64,000 nucleotides of DNA from Lachnospiraceae bacterium (GTDB lineage Bacteria > Bacillota > Clostridia > Lachnospirales > Lachnospiraceae): NCBI GenBank assembly GCA_015057115.1, contig SVEZ01000015.1, forward strand, positions 31,340 through 95,339, written 5' to 3'. The translations under genes and the position numbers were made by a program. Numbering within the stretch: the stretch's first letter is position 1; every line of letters begins with the position of its first letter. Below are positions 1 to 7,584 of the stretch, one piece after another. Below the pieces are notes generated by a model. The model was not told where the DNA came from. It was given only the letters and a program-made list of their open reading frames with translations, and ran no database searches.

Positions 1-1
1 A

Positions 2-355
2 AGGGAGCCGGATGTGGATTTAACCCAACTTTCCGCTACCATGATTTACTCCGAAGTGTATAACATGATGACCACACCGGAAGAGTATATTGGGAAAAAA
101 GTTCGGATGGAAGGGCTTTTTGGCTATGCCTATGATGAAAGCAAGGATAAATACTTTTTTGCCTGTGTAATTCAGGATGCTACTGCTTGCTGCGCCCAGG
201 GAATTGAGTTTGAGCTGCAAGGGGACTATACCTATCCGGAGGATTATCCCAAGGAGGGAGAAACCATTTGCGTGGAAGGAATCTTTGATACTTACGAGGA
301 TGGAGGAAATACCTATTGTACCTTGCGAAGGGCAGAGTTTGTGCAGGAAGAATAG
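2..355 (+). CDS. 3' end of an unidentified exported or lipoprotein gene (OB-fold-like domain)
   Basis: The reading frame is open to the left edge of the window, so this is probably the C-terminal part of a longer protein. A GTG at position 14 could serve as a start but has no ribosome site in view. What is visible is a compact beta-rich domain with an 'IGKKVRMEG' opening, a CC pair in 'DATACCAQGIEF', and a 'GETICVEGIF' strand. This recalls the OB-like domains of small exported metal-linked proteins (the DUF1980/YcgQ type also carries a CC pair), but I cannot assign a function. It ends in TAG just before the promoter of the ABC transporter operon. Family membership is inference. Confidence 0.55.
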   Translation, partial: REPDVDLTQLSATMIYSEVYNMMTTPEEYIGKKVRMEGLFGYAYDESKDKYFFACVIQDATACCAQGIEFELQGDYTYPEDYPKEGETICVEGIFDTYEDGGNTYCTLRRAEFVQEE

Positions 356-367
356 ACGGATGGAATC

Positions 368-397
368 TTGACAACATCTAGAAGTGAATGATATAGT
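368..397 (+). promoter_or_regulatory. sigma-A promoter of the methyltransferase/ABC operon
   Basis: TTGACA (368-373), 18-bp spacer, TATAGT (392-397). It lies just past the preceding stop codon and about 95 nt before a terminator-like hairpin, so the operon would be read through a leader. Confidence 0.55.
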
Positions 398-493
398 TAT
401 GAAGTTGGCATGAAGCCGATGAAGGGTGCAGGAGCACTTTGTTTTCATAAAATGTATGCTGGAAAGTAAATAGAGAAAAGAATTGATGTCATG

Positions 494-531
494 AAGGCAC
501 ACCGTTTCCTAAGGGAGCAGTGTGCCTTTTT
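494..531 (+). terminator. terminator-like hairpin in the leader of the ABC operon
   Basis: AAGGCACAC (494-502) pairs with GTGTGCCTT (520-528) and is followed by a T run. It stands between the 368-397 promoter and the start codon at 548. It could end the upstream gene's transcript or act as an attenuator. I do not recognise a riboswitch aptamer in the leader in front of it. Confidence 0.6.
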
Positions 532-547
532 GTGCGAAGGAGGAAGT

Positions 548-1357
548 ATGGATTTAGAATATTTGAAGCAGAACTGGAGACGAAAACCGATTCATTTGGA
601 AGCGGAGATTGCGGCTTGGGATAGTTCAGCGGAAGAATATGTGTATGAAAAGAAGAATAACTTTTCGGAAGATCCTTTTCTTCGCTTTGTTTCCGAGAAG
701 GTACAGCTGACAAAAGAAGATAAGGTATTGGATGTTGGCTGCGGAGCAGGAGCCTACAGCGTTGCTTTTGCGGAATATGTGAAGCAGGCAGATGGGGTAG
801 ATTTGTCTCCGCGCATGGTTCAGCTGGGAAACGAATATGCAATAAAAAATGGCATTAAAAATGTTTCTTTGCGAGTGATGAACTGGCATACAGAGGATGT
901 GTCGGATATGAAGGGGCAGTATGATATTGTTTTTGCTCATACGACACCGGCAGTGATTGATTATGAAACACTGAAAAAAATGTGCGATACATCCAAGAGG
1001 CATTGTTTCCTTTGCAAACCTGCAAGACGAAAAGATATGGTATTTGATGAACTAAAGCGGCTTGCAGGAATTGAGGCGACAGAGGGAATGGATGATTCCG
1101 TATCCTATGCGTTTGACAGCTTGTGGGGCTGGGGTTATAATCCGGAAATTTCCTATGCGGAAATTGTTTGGAAACCCAGAAAAACACTGGAGGAGGCAAA
1201 TGCTTGGTTTTTAGGACGACTGAAGGGTCGCTACAGCATTGATGCAAAAACGGAGGAAAGATTAAAGGCGTATTTGCAGTCAATCAGCAAAAACGGATTC
1301 GTGGAAGAACGAATTGACACAACACTAGTAAATATGTATTGGAGGAAGAACGTATGA
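548..1357 (+). CDS. class I SAM-dependent methyltransferase
   Basis: 269 residues. The Rossmann-type SAM site is seen in 'VLDVGCGAGAYSVAF' (motif I) followed by an acidic 'DGVDLSPRM' strand end (motif II). The start at 548 is chosen because GGAGGA lies directly in front; an upstream in-frame start would run through the terminator hairpin. The stop overlaps the next start by 4 bp (ATGA), so it is translationally coupled to an ABC importer lipoprotein. Methyltransferases in such iron/cobalamin-type importer operons are seen in other anaerobes, but the substrate is unknown here. The C-terminal third is tryptophan-rich and may form the substrate lid. The fold assignment is secure; the role is not. 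Confidence 0.8.
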   Translation: MDLEYLKQNWRRKPIHLEAEIAAWDSSAEEYVYEKKNNFSEDPFLRFVSEKVQLTKEDKVLDVGCGAGAYSVAFAEYVKQADGVDLSPRMVQLGNEYAIKNGIKNVSLRVMNWHTEDVSDMKGQYDIVFAHTTPAVIDYETLKKMCDTSKRHCFLCKPARRKDMVFDELKRLAGIEATEGMDDSVSYAFDSLWGWGYNPEISYAEIVWKPRKTLEEANAWFLGRLKGRYSIDAKTEERLKAYLQSISKNGFVEERIDTTLVNMYWRKNV

Positions 1358-2484
1358 GAAAACTGAAAAAATGGACTGCTGTGATGTTGGCAGCAACAAT
1401 GATTGTGGGAGGATTTACAGCCTGTGGAAAAAGTGATTCAAAGACCACAGACAAGAAGGATGAAACTAAGACAGAAGCAGAGGCAGAAACCCGTACCATT
1501 ACGGACGTATTTGGCAGAAGTGTGGAAATACCGACAGAGGTAAACACCTGTGCAGCATTGGGAAGCGCAGCAAGATTGGTTGTTTATGCCGGTGGCGTTG
1601 AGAAGATTAAAGGATGTACTGAAATGGAGTCTAAAGGTGATCCGGGTATGCCATTTGCTTATGCCAATAAAGATTTCTTTAAGGATTGCGCTCCGGTTGC
1701 TTCCGGTGGAAGCGGAAATGCAGATTATGCGGAAGCCATCGTAGAATTGGATCCGGACGTTGTGTTTTATCAGGATTCCGATACGGTTGCCATGGAAGAA
1801 CTGGCAGAAAAGACCGGTGTGCCGGTAATCGGAGTTTACGGAGATGCATTCAATTCACACTATCTGACGGATTCTATTCGTTTAATCGGTGATGTATTGG
1901 GAACAAGTGACCATGCGGAAGAGGTTTCCACAGCTATTGAAGGTTGGGTAAAAGATTTGGATGACCGTACAAAAGATATTCCGGATGAGGATAAGCCAAA
2001 GGTATATACCGGAGCAGTAAGCTGGAGCGGTGGACATGGATTTACAGGAACTTACGTAGGTTATGCCCCATTGGAAGCCATTCATGCCATTAGTGTATCT
2101 GATGAGCTGGATGCAAAAGACGGTGTGGAAGTAGATATGGAACAGATTCTGGAATGGAATCCGGATATTATCTTCTTAAATCCGGGTAACATGGAGCTTG
2201 TAAATAAAGATTATGCTGAAAACGGAAAAGCAATTGACAGCTTGAAAGCTGTAAAAGAGGGCAAGGTATATGCGCAGGTAAACTTCAATTATTACTGGTG
2301 TAACATGGAGCTTGCCATTGTTGACTCCTATTATGCAGGAACGATTTTATATCCGGAGGCATTTAAGGATGTTGATTTTGAAAAGAAGGCAGAGGAAGTC
2401 TTTAATACCATGATTGGTATGGACTACTTAAAGGTTCTTGATGAGAACAGATACGGATTTGGAAAAATCACGATTGGAAAATAA
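1354..2484 (+). CDS. ABC transporter substrate-binding lipoprotein (iron/siderophore/cobalamin type)
   Basis: 376 residues. A type II signal peptide ends in the lipobox 'GGFTAC', with the lipidated cysteine at residue 24, followed by a charged Lys/Asp/Glu/Thr linker. The mature part has the FepB/BtuF-like two-lobe layout: 'ITDVFGRSVEIPTEV' near the start, 'VELDPDVVFYQD' in the middle and 'ILEWNPDIIFLNPGN' in the C-lobe. It captures a metal chelate or corrinoid outside the membrane and hands it to the FecCD-type permease encoded 5 bp downstream. The ligand cannot be read from sequence. An FmdE-like protein and a methyltransferase in the same operon point to a metal complex used in anaerobic metabolism. 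Confidence 0.85.
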   Translation: MRKLKKWTAVMLAATMIVGGFTACGKSDSKTTDKKDETKTEAEAETRTITDVFGRSVEIPTEVNTCAALGSAARLVVYAGGVEKIKGCTEMESKGDPGMPFAYANKDFFKDCAPVASGGSGNADYAEAIVELDPDVVFYQDSDTVAMEELAEKTGVPVIGVYGDAFNSHYLTDSIRLIGDVLGTSDHAEEVSTAIEGWVKDLDDRTKDIPDEDKPKVYTGAVSWSGGHGFTGTYVGYAPLEAIHAISVSDELDAKDGVEVDMEQILEWNPDIIFLNPGNMELVNKDYAENGKAIDSLKAVKEGKVYAQVNFNYYWCNMELAIVDSYYAGTILYPEAFKDVDFEKKAEEVFNTMIGMDYLKVLDENRYGFGKITIGK

Positions 2485-2489
2485 ACAGG

Positions 2490-3578
2490 ATGGATTTACA
2501 ACTCGGAAGAAAAGAAGTAAAAGTCCACGGTGAAGGGTATCGGGCTTTTATTCGAAAAAAAAGAATTTTTTTACTGCTATTGTTTTTCATGACCTTGGGG
2601 GTATTTGTGGTGGCTCTTGCTTTTGGCTCATCAACAGTACCCTTTGACCGAGTGATTGCCACATTATTCGGTTACGGAGAGGCAAAAGAGGAAATTGTGG
2701 TTATGAATCTGCGGTTACCAAGGGCGACCACAGGAGTAGTGGCAGGATTTGGATTGGGAATTGTAGGTTGTGCGATGCAGGGGATTTTGCGAAATCCTCT
2801 GGCATCTGCATCCACCATTGGAGTGTCCCAGGGAGCTGCTTTTGGAGCCGCTTTTGCCATTATTGTTTTGGGTGGCGGCCTTATGAGTGCCGGAACTAGC
2901 GGAGCGCAGTTGAACGTGAATAATCCGGTTTTGATAACTGCCTGTGCATTTTTGGGATCGATGATTTCTACTGTGTTTATTGTGTTTTTATCCAGATTTA
3001 AAAGCATGAGTGCCGGAACCTTGATTCTGGCAGGAGTTGCCTTAAGTTCCCTTTTCTCTGCAGGAACCACACTGCTAGAATACTTTGCAGATGATGTGCG
3101 AGTGGCAGCAGTGGTATACTGGACTTTCGGAGATTTGGGAAGTACTTTCTGGAAAGATATTTTGCTCATGAGCGTGGTAGTTCTTTTGGCAAGTATTTAT
3201 TTTGGATTCAACAGATGGAATTATAATGCTTTGCAAGGCGGAGAAGATACGGCAAAAGGATTAGGCGTTAATACACGTAGAATTTTAATAAACAGCATGG
3301 TGGTTTGTGCTATTACGGCATCCGTCATTGTATCTCATATCGGAATTATCAATTTTGTGGGACTCATTGCGCCTCATATGGTAAAACGGTTTGTGGGATC
3401 GGACTACCGTTATTTGCTTCCGGCATCCGGGCTGGCGGGGGCAATGCTTTTGTTATTAAGCGATACCGTGGCACGTTTGGCGGTGGCTCCTATCGTCTTG
3501 CCAATCGGAGCAATTACATCCGTATTGGGAGCACCGGTATTTTTATGGATTATTTTTAAAGGCAGGTGGAACAAATGA
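2490..3578 (+). CDS. ABC transporter permease, FecCD/BtuC family
   Basis: 362 residues with about ten hydrophobic segments, the usual size for this family. The conserved 'RLPRATTGVVAGFGLGIVGCAMQG' region (residues about 70-95) and 'HIGIINFVGLIAPHMVKR' (coupling helix that contacts the ATPase) are clear. It forms the membrane channel as a homodimer with the ATPase of the following gene. It starts 5 bp after the binding-protein gene and its stop overlaps the ATPase start by 4 bp, so binding protein, permease and ATPase are made together. Confidence 0.92.
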   Translation: MDLQLGRKEVKVHGEGYRAFIRKKRIFLLLLFFMTLGVFVVALAFGSSTVPFDRVIATLFGYGEAKEEIVVMNLRLPRATTGVVAGFGLGIVGCAMQGILRNPLASASTIGVSQGAAFGAAFAIIVLGGGLMSAGTSGAQLNVNNPVLITACAFLGSMISTVFIVFLSRFKSMSAGTLILAGVALSSLFSAGTTLLEYFADDVRVAAVVYWTFGDLGSTFWKDILLMSVVVLLASIYFGFNRWNYNALQGGEDTAKGLGVNTRRILINSMVVCAITASVIVSHIGIINFVGLIAPHMVKRFVGSDYRYLLPASGLAGAMLLLLSDTVARLAVAPIVLPIGAITSVLGAPVFLWIIFKGRWNK

Positions 3579-4327
3579 TTAAAGCAAAAGAGATAACCTT
3601 TGCCTATCATGGAATGGAGCCTGTTCTTCAAAATATGTCCATGGAAGAAACGAAGGGACATTGTGTGGCTTTTCTTGGAAATAATGGTGCCGGAAAAAGC
3701 ACGTTTTTAAAGTGTTTGAACCGCATTTTACATCCCAAGCACGGTACAGTCTGTTTGGAAGACAGGAACATATCCGGAATGAAGCAAGTGGAAATAGCCA
3801 GAGAAATGGCCTATGTGGAACAGCATACGGCGGCAAGTAAGCTGACGGTATACGATATGGTTTTGCTTGGAAGAAAGCCCCATATGACCATTGGACCATC
3901 TACTGCAGATTATGCAATCGTGGATGATGCAATTTCCAGAATGCATTTGGAAGATCTGAAACTTCGTTATGTGGATGAACTTTCCGGGGGAGAATTACAG
4001 AAAGTGGCGCTAGCCAGAGCGCTGGCGCAACAACCTAAAGTTTTATTGCTGGATGAACCCACTGCAAGTTTGGATTTGCGAAATCAGCATGAGGTTATGC
4101 GAATTGCGGCGGAGATTGCAAAAGAAACGGATATGTTGGTTATCGTGGTGATTCACGATTTGAATTTGGCGTTAAAATATTGCGACCGGTTTTTGATGTT
4201 TAAGGACGGCAAAGTTTTTCGGTATGGTGATGAATCCGTAGTAACGGAGGAAACCATTAAAGCCGTATATGGAGTGGATACCACCATTGTAAATGTAGAA
4301 GAAAATAAATTTGTGGTTGTAAAATAA
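3575..4327 (+). CDS. ABC transporter ATP-binding protein (FecE/BtuD type)
   Basis: 250 residues. Walker A 'GNNGAGKS', signature 'LSGGE', Walker B 'VLLLDEP' and the switch histidine in 'VIHD' are all present and in the right order, so the ATPase should be active. The ATG at 3575 is preferred over a GTG three codons upstream because it overlaps the permease stop (ATGA). It powers the FecCD-type importer encoded just before it. Confidence 0.92.
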   Translation: MIKAKEITFAYHGMEPVLQNMSMEETKGHCVAFLGNNGAGKSTFLKCLNRILHPKHGTVCLEDRNISGMKQVEIAREMAYVEQHTAASKLTVYDMVLLGRKPHMTIGPSTADYAIVDDAISRMHLEDLKLRYVDELSGGELQKVALARALAQQPKVLLLDEPTASLDLRNQHEVMRIAAEIAKETDMLVIVVIHDLNLALKYCDRFLMFKDGKVFRYGDESVVTEETIKAVYGVDTTIVNVEENKFVVVK

Positions 4328-4342
4328 AAAAGGAGACAGGGT

Positions 4343-4873
4343 ATGATTGAAACAGAACTTTGGAAAGAGTGTGCAAAATTTCATGGACATGTATGCGGTG
4401 GTTTAACCATTGGCTATCAGGCAGCTATGTACGCAAAGGAATTACTGGACATTACCTTTAGTGAGGATGAAGAGATTGTTTGTATTTCTGAAAATGATGC
4501 GTGTGGAGTGGATGCTATTCAGGTGGTTTTAGGCTGTAGCATCGGAAAAGGAAATCTATTATTCCACATGAGGGGTAAGCAGGCATTTTCTTTCTACAAT
4601 CGAAAAAACGGGAAGTCAGTACGTCTGGTGTTAAAGGCCAGAGATAAAGGAATGACCAGAGAGGAATCCTTTAAGTTCTATCAGGAATGTGATTATCACC
4701 ATATGTTTGATGTAAAAGAGGCAACTATCGCGTTACCGGAAGAAGCAAGAATCTTTGAATCCTATCGTTGCGAGAAGTGCGGGGAAGATACGGGTGCAAA
4801 CTGGATTCGGATTTATGATGGCAAGAAAGTTTGTCTGGACTGCTATAGTCGATATGATCGATTCCGGGTGTAA
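4343..4873 (+). CDS. FmdE-family protein with C-terminal zinc ribbon
   Basis: 176 residues. The N-terminal domain opens with 'FHGHVCGGLTIGYQ', the His/Cys signature of the FmdE family (named after formylmethanofuran dehydrogenase subunit E). The C-terminal end has two Cys pairs, 'CEKCGED' and 'CLDCYS', which form a small zinc ribbon. It follows the importer ATPase by 15 bp with a good AGGAG site, so it belongs to the same operon. In bacteria without methanofuran this family is thought to handle metal or metal-cofactor chemistry, which would fit the importer; the exact reaction is unknown. Confidence 0.8.
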   Translation: MIETELWKECAKFHGHVCGGLTIGYQAAMYAKELLDITFSEDEEIVCISENDACGVDAIQVVLGCSIGKGNLLFHMRGKQAFSFYNRKNGKSVRLVLKARDKGMTREESFKFYQECDYHHMFDVKEATIALPEEARIFESYRCEKCGEDTGANWIRIYDGKKVCLDCYSRYDRFRV

Positions 4874-4885
4874 ACGGAAAATACA

Positions 4886-4914
4886 TTGTGCTTTCTCCTT
4901 CGGAATGCTATGAT
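4886..4914 (+). promoter_or_regulatory. promoter of the NimA-like gene
   Basis: TTGTGC (4886-4891), 17-bp spacer, TATGAT (4909-4914), 34 bp before the ATG of the flavin protein gene. Confidence 0.45.
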
Positions 4915-4948
4915 AGGATTATAAAATCAGATTTAGGAGGAGAAGTCC

Positions 4949-5440
4949 ATGTTTCGAGAAATGAGACGGTTTAAGCAGTTGCTTTCCAAAGAAGATACAG
5001 AAGCAATTCTGAATCGCAATAGCGCGGGAGTGATGAGTGTAATTGGGGATGAGGGATATCCTTACGGAGTGCCTATAAGTTATGTTTACCATGAGGGGAA
5101 GTTGTATTTCCATTGTGCGAAGGACGGGCATAAGATGGATGCCATCAGAGCCTGTGATAAAGCGAGCTTTACTGTGATAGATACGAATGATGTAAAAGAG
5201 GAAGAGTACACCACTTATTTCCGTAGCGTCATTGCTTTCGGTCACGTAAAAGAAGTGAACACCAAAGAGGAAATCGAGGAAGCTTTGTATGTGTTATCTT
5301 TGAAGTATTCTCCATCCATTCCAAAGGATAAGGTACGGGAACATGCGAAAGACGGCGCAGGCAGAACTGCAGTATTGGTTATGGAAATAGAGCACATGAC
5401 TGGAAAAGAAGCAATTGAACTTGTAAATATGAAGAAGTAG
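4949..5440 (+). CDS. pyridoxamine 5'-phosphate oxidase-like flavin protein (NimA type)
   Basis: 163 residues, split-barrel FMN-binding fold. The opening 'MRRFKQLLSKEDTEAIL' and 'NSAGVMSVIGDEGYPYGVPISYVY' and the later 'YFHCAKDGHKMDAI' match the 5-nitroimidazole-resistance (NimA) branch of the family, in which a His in the 'HCAKDGHK' strand sits near the flavin. The start has a strong AGGAGGAG site. The family reduces small molecules or binds cofactor F420/FMN/haem; the natural substrate is not known and drug resistance should not be assumed. It has its own promoter and a bidirectional terminator behind it, so it is a single-gene unit. Confidence 0.82.
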   Translation: MFREMRRFKQLLSKEDTEAILNRNSAGVMSVIGDEGYPYGVPISYVYHEGKLYFHCAKDGHKMDAIRACDKASFTVIDTNDVKEEEYTTYFRSVIAFGHVKEVNTKEEIEEALYVLSLKYSPSIPKDKVREHAKDGAGRTAVLVMEIEHMTGKEAIELVNMKK

Positions 5441-5485
5441 AAAAACGGGTAGGCTGAAGAAAACATTCAGTCCTACCCGTTTTTA
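5441..5485. terminator. bidirectional terminator between convergent genes
   Basis: AAAAACGGGTAGGCTGAA and TTCAGTCCTACCCGTTTTT form a near-perfect stem with A and T runs on both sides. It serves the NimA-like gene on the plus strand and the GLUG/ZinT gene on the minus strand. Confidence 0.9.
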
Positions 5486-5492
5486 TGGGAAG

Positions 5493-7361
5493 TTATTCTC
5501 CTAAGGTATTTTCAACGACAAACAATCGGATACAGTTATCAATCATAGCTGCATCTGCGTCTGCGCTGATTCCGGCGCTTAACCAGTAAGCATATTTTCC
5601 GGTCATAAGTTTTAGCATTTCCTCAGGATCGGATCCGTGACGAAATTCTGTGTGATAGGTAGTGGAGGGGGCATCTCCTGCCAGGTAGAAGTATTCATAT
5701 TCTCCTGCATTTGCATCTGACGTGTGATAGGAGTAAAAGCCCATGCCTTCTGCAGTGGTAACGTATTTTTCAAAGGTATAGGTATGGGAGAAAAGTTCTT
5801 TTCCATCTTTATCATAGCCGGAGATAGTGTTTCCATCTACCTTAAAGGTTGTCATGCCGCCTAAAAAGCCACAGTTGAACTGCATTTCTTCCGGTTTGCT
5901 GCTAAAAGCTTTTTCTGCATCCGGGCCTGTTAAGGTTCCCTGCATGCTGTGCTTTAATGCATCTACGGTAGCTCTTGCATTTTCTTTTCCAACCGTCATT
6001 TCAGCATATTTCATCCAAAGGTTATCGTATTCGTCTTTACATAAGGTTTCAAAAAGCGGAGTATAGCTGCCTTTCATATTCTTCAAAAGGATGGCAGCAG
6101 CTTCCTTGCTTCCCTCTTCATACTGATCGGCACTTTGGTAGAGTTGGGAGGTTGTACCGATTTGTACGTCGCTTTTGGTCCCGTCAACAGTTACCTCTGT
6201 TTTGCAGGATGTAATGATACTGCCTGTGGCACGACCGGCCACGGTTCCCGGAGTGGTTGCGCCATCAATGCTTCCTTTAACAGAACAGTCAACTACGTTG
6301 AAGCGGTCTTCCATACCAAAATAGTAAAGACCGGTTCCAATGAGACCGCCTACATGAGTAGCGCCTTTTGCAGTGATTTTTACAGTAACATGATTGTCCT
6401 TAATAAGAGCCGGCTCCTGTACGGTGCCATCTCCGTCATCACCAACGCCGGCATAACCGCAAAGACCACCGATGGCGTGACCGTTTTTGGCCTGAATGGT
6501 AACTTTGGCAGTGTTGCCAACAACGGAATCCATACATTGTAAGCAACCGCCAATACCGCCCATGCCAACAGGCTCATTGCCGGAGGCTTTTATGGTTCCC
6601 TTAGCGCTACAGCCGGTTACGGCTCCGGTAAAACCGCCACCCACAACGATTCCGCCGCACTCGGCTTCATCGGCTTGAATTAGTTGTCCGTCTAAGAAGT
6701 TGTTGCTTCCATCTAAGGTAACGGTAATGCCACTGGCTTTGCAATCCTTTACGGTTGCACCCCAAAGACCGCCAACGATACCACCAACGCAGTTTACGCC
6801 TCGTACAGAGTTTTTACCGCTTAAGGTTACTTTTGTAATGCTTCCGCCGTAGGCCATACCCACACCGCAGGATGCATAGCGGGAGCCGGATTCGGAAGCG
6901 GCCTTGATATTTTTCAATTTCAGATTCTTAATGGTTCCGGTGGTAACGTCAAAAAGACCGGAGCCCATTTCTTTCTTTTCCTGCTTAATTGTTACATTTT
7001 GAATAGTATGGCCTTTTCCGTCAAAGCTTCCGGAGAAACTGCCGGAAAAGTCACCCTTCATCATGTCTTCGCCGGTTACGCGACCAATGCTTTTAAAAGT
7101 CTTGTTTTTGAGATTCAAGTCTTTCTTAAGAACATAGTGAGCTTTCAAAGTAGCTTTGTTCTTGCCGATGTTTTGAAGCTGTTTAACCGTTTTAATCTGA
7201 TAAGGGTTTTTGAGGGTTCCGGATCCACCGGCAAACAGACTGGCAGTAGAAGCTGCATTTGCAGTAGATGCCGGTATTGTAAGGGGAAGTGCAAAACTTC
7301 CTGCCGTAACCGTAATGGCCGTGGCAACCGCACAGGCGGATTTAAAAAAATGTTTTTTCAT
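5493..7361 (-). CDS. secreted GLUG-repeat protein with C-terminal ZinT/YodA-like metal-binding domain
   Basis: 622 residues from the second of two adjacent ATGs, which has better spacing to GGAGG. A Sec signal peptide ends near 'STANAAS' (about residue 37). Residues about 45-390 are glycine-rich beta repeats of GLUG type ('GSFDGKGHTIQNVTI', 'CGGIVVGGGFTGAVTGCSAKG'), probably a beta-helix for surface display. The last ~190 residues resemble ZinT/YodA zinc-binding lipocalins: 'FRHGSDPEEMLKLMTGKYAYWLSAGI' is the family's C-terminal pattern. It is transcribed away from a ZIP transporter gene and both promoters carry the same palindrome. The likely role is extracellular zinc (or other divalent metal) capture under limitation. 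The domain fusion is unusual; the ZinT call is by pattern only. Confidence 0.75.
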   Translation of the reverse strand: MKKHFFKSACAVATAITVTAGSFALPLTIPASTANAASTASLFAGGSGTLKNPYQIKTVKQLQNIGKNKATLKAHYVLKKDLNLKNKTFKSIGRVTGEDMMKGDFSGSFSGSFDGKGHTIQNVTIKQEKKEMGSGLFDVTTGTIKNLKLKNIKAASESGSRYASCGVGMAYGGSITKVTLSGKNSVRGVNCVGGIVGGLWGATVKDCKASGITVTLDGSNNFLDGQLIQADEAECGGIVVGGGFTGAVTGCSAKGTIKASGNEPVGMGGIGGCLQCMDSVVGNTAKVTIQAKNGHAIGGLCGYAGVGDDGDGTVQEPALIKDNHVTVKITAKGATHVGGLIGTGLYYFGMEDRFNVVDCSVKGSIDGATTPGTVAGRATGSIITSCKTEVTVDGTKSDVQIGTTSQLYQSADQYEEGSKEAAAILLKNMKGSYTPLFETLCKDEYDNLWMKYAEMTVGKENARATVDALKHSMQGTLTGPDAEKAFSSKPEEMQFNCGFLGGMTTFKVDGNTISGYDKDGKELFSHTYTFEKYVTTAEGMGFYSYHTSDANAGEYEYFYLAGDAPSTTYHTEFRHGSDPEEMLKLMTGKYAYWLSAGISADADAAMIDNCIRLFVVENTLGE

Positions 7362-7398
7362 CATGTCCTCCTTAATGAGTAAGCGATATATAACGTAC

Positions 7399-7414
7399 GT
7401 TAGTTATAACTAAC
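7399..7414. promoter_or_regulatory. 16-bp perfect palindromic operator at the GLUG/ZinT promoter
   Basis: GTTAGTTATAACTAAC is a perfect palindrome. It follows directly on the -10 hexamer of the minus-strand promoter (TTGACA at 7442-7437, 16-bp spacer, TATTAT at 7420-7415), so a bound protein would block initiation. The same arms occur at the divergent ZIP gene. Confidence 0.75.
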
Positions 7415-7442
7415 ATAATAGCACGATGAGAGCAAATGTCAA
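7415..7442 (-). promoter_or_regulatory. sigma-A promoter of the GLUG/ZinT gene
   Basis: On the minus strand, TTGACA (7442-7437), 16-bp spacer, TATTAT (7420-7415), a near-consensus promoter about 55 bp from the start codon. Confidence 0.65.
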
Positions 7443-7470
7443 GCCGAGAATGAAAAAAATGTGAAAAGAC

Positions 7471-7499
7471 TTGCCAGGGTTTTGGAATGGTGATAGGAT
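7471..7499 (+). promoter_or_regulatory. promoter of the ZIP transporter gene
   Basis: TTGCCA (7471-7476), 17-bp spacer, TAGGAT (7494-7499). The expected start of transcription falls just before or at the palindrome at 7511. Confidence 0.55.
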
Positions 7500-7510
7500 A
7501 ATTTCAGAAA

Positions 7511-7526
7511 GTTAGTTCTAACTAAC
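7511..7526. promoter_or_regulatory. palindromic operator at the ZIP promoter
   Basis: GTTAGTTCTAACTAAC has the same 7-bp arms as the site at 7399-7414, around a 2-bp centre. It lies right after the ZIP promoter, the place for a repressor. A metal-sensing MarR- (AdcR/ZitR) or DtxR-type repressor is a reasonable guess; the regulator is not encoded nearby. Confidence 0.72.
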
Positions 7527-7584
7527 TGAAAGGGATAAGTTTCACACATATTGAAACGTACATATAATGACAGGAGGGATGAGT

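Noticed and set aside
20..502. Long minus-strand frame opposite the first gene
   Set aside because: Shadow of the plus-strand gene and its leader; no start signal.
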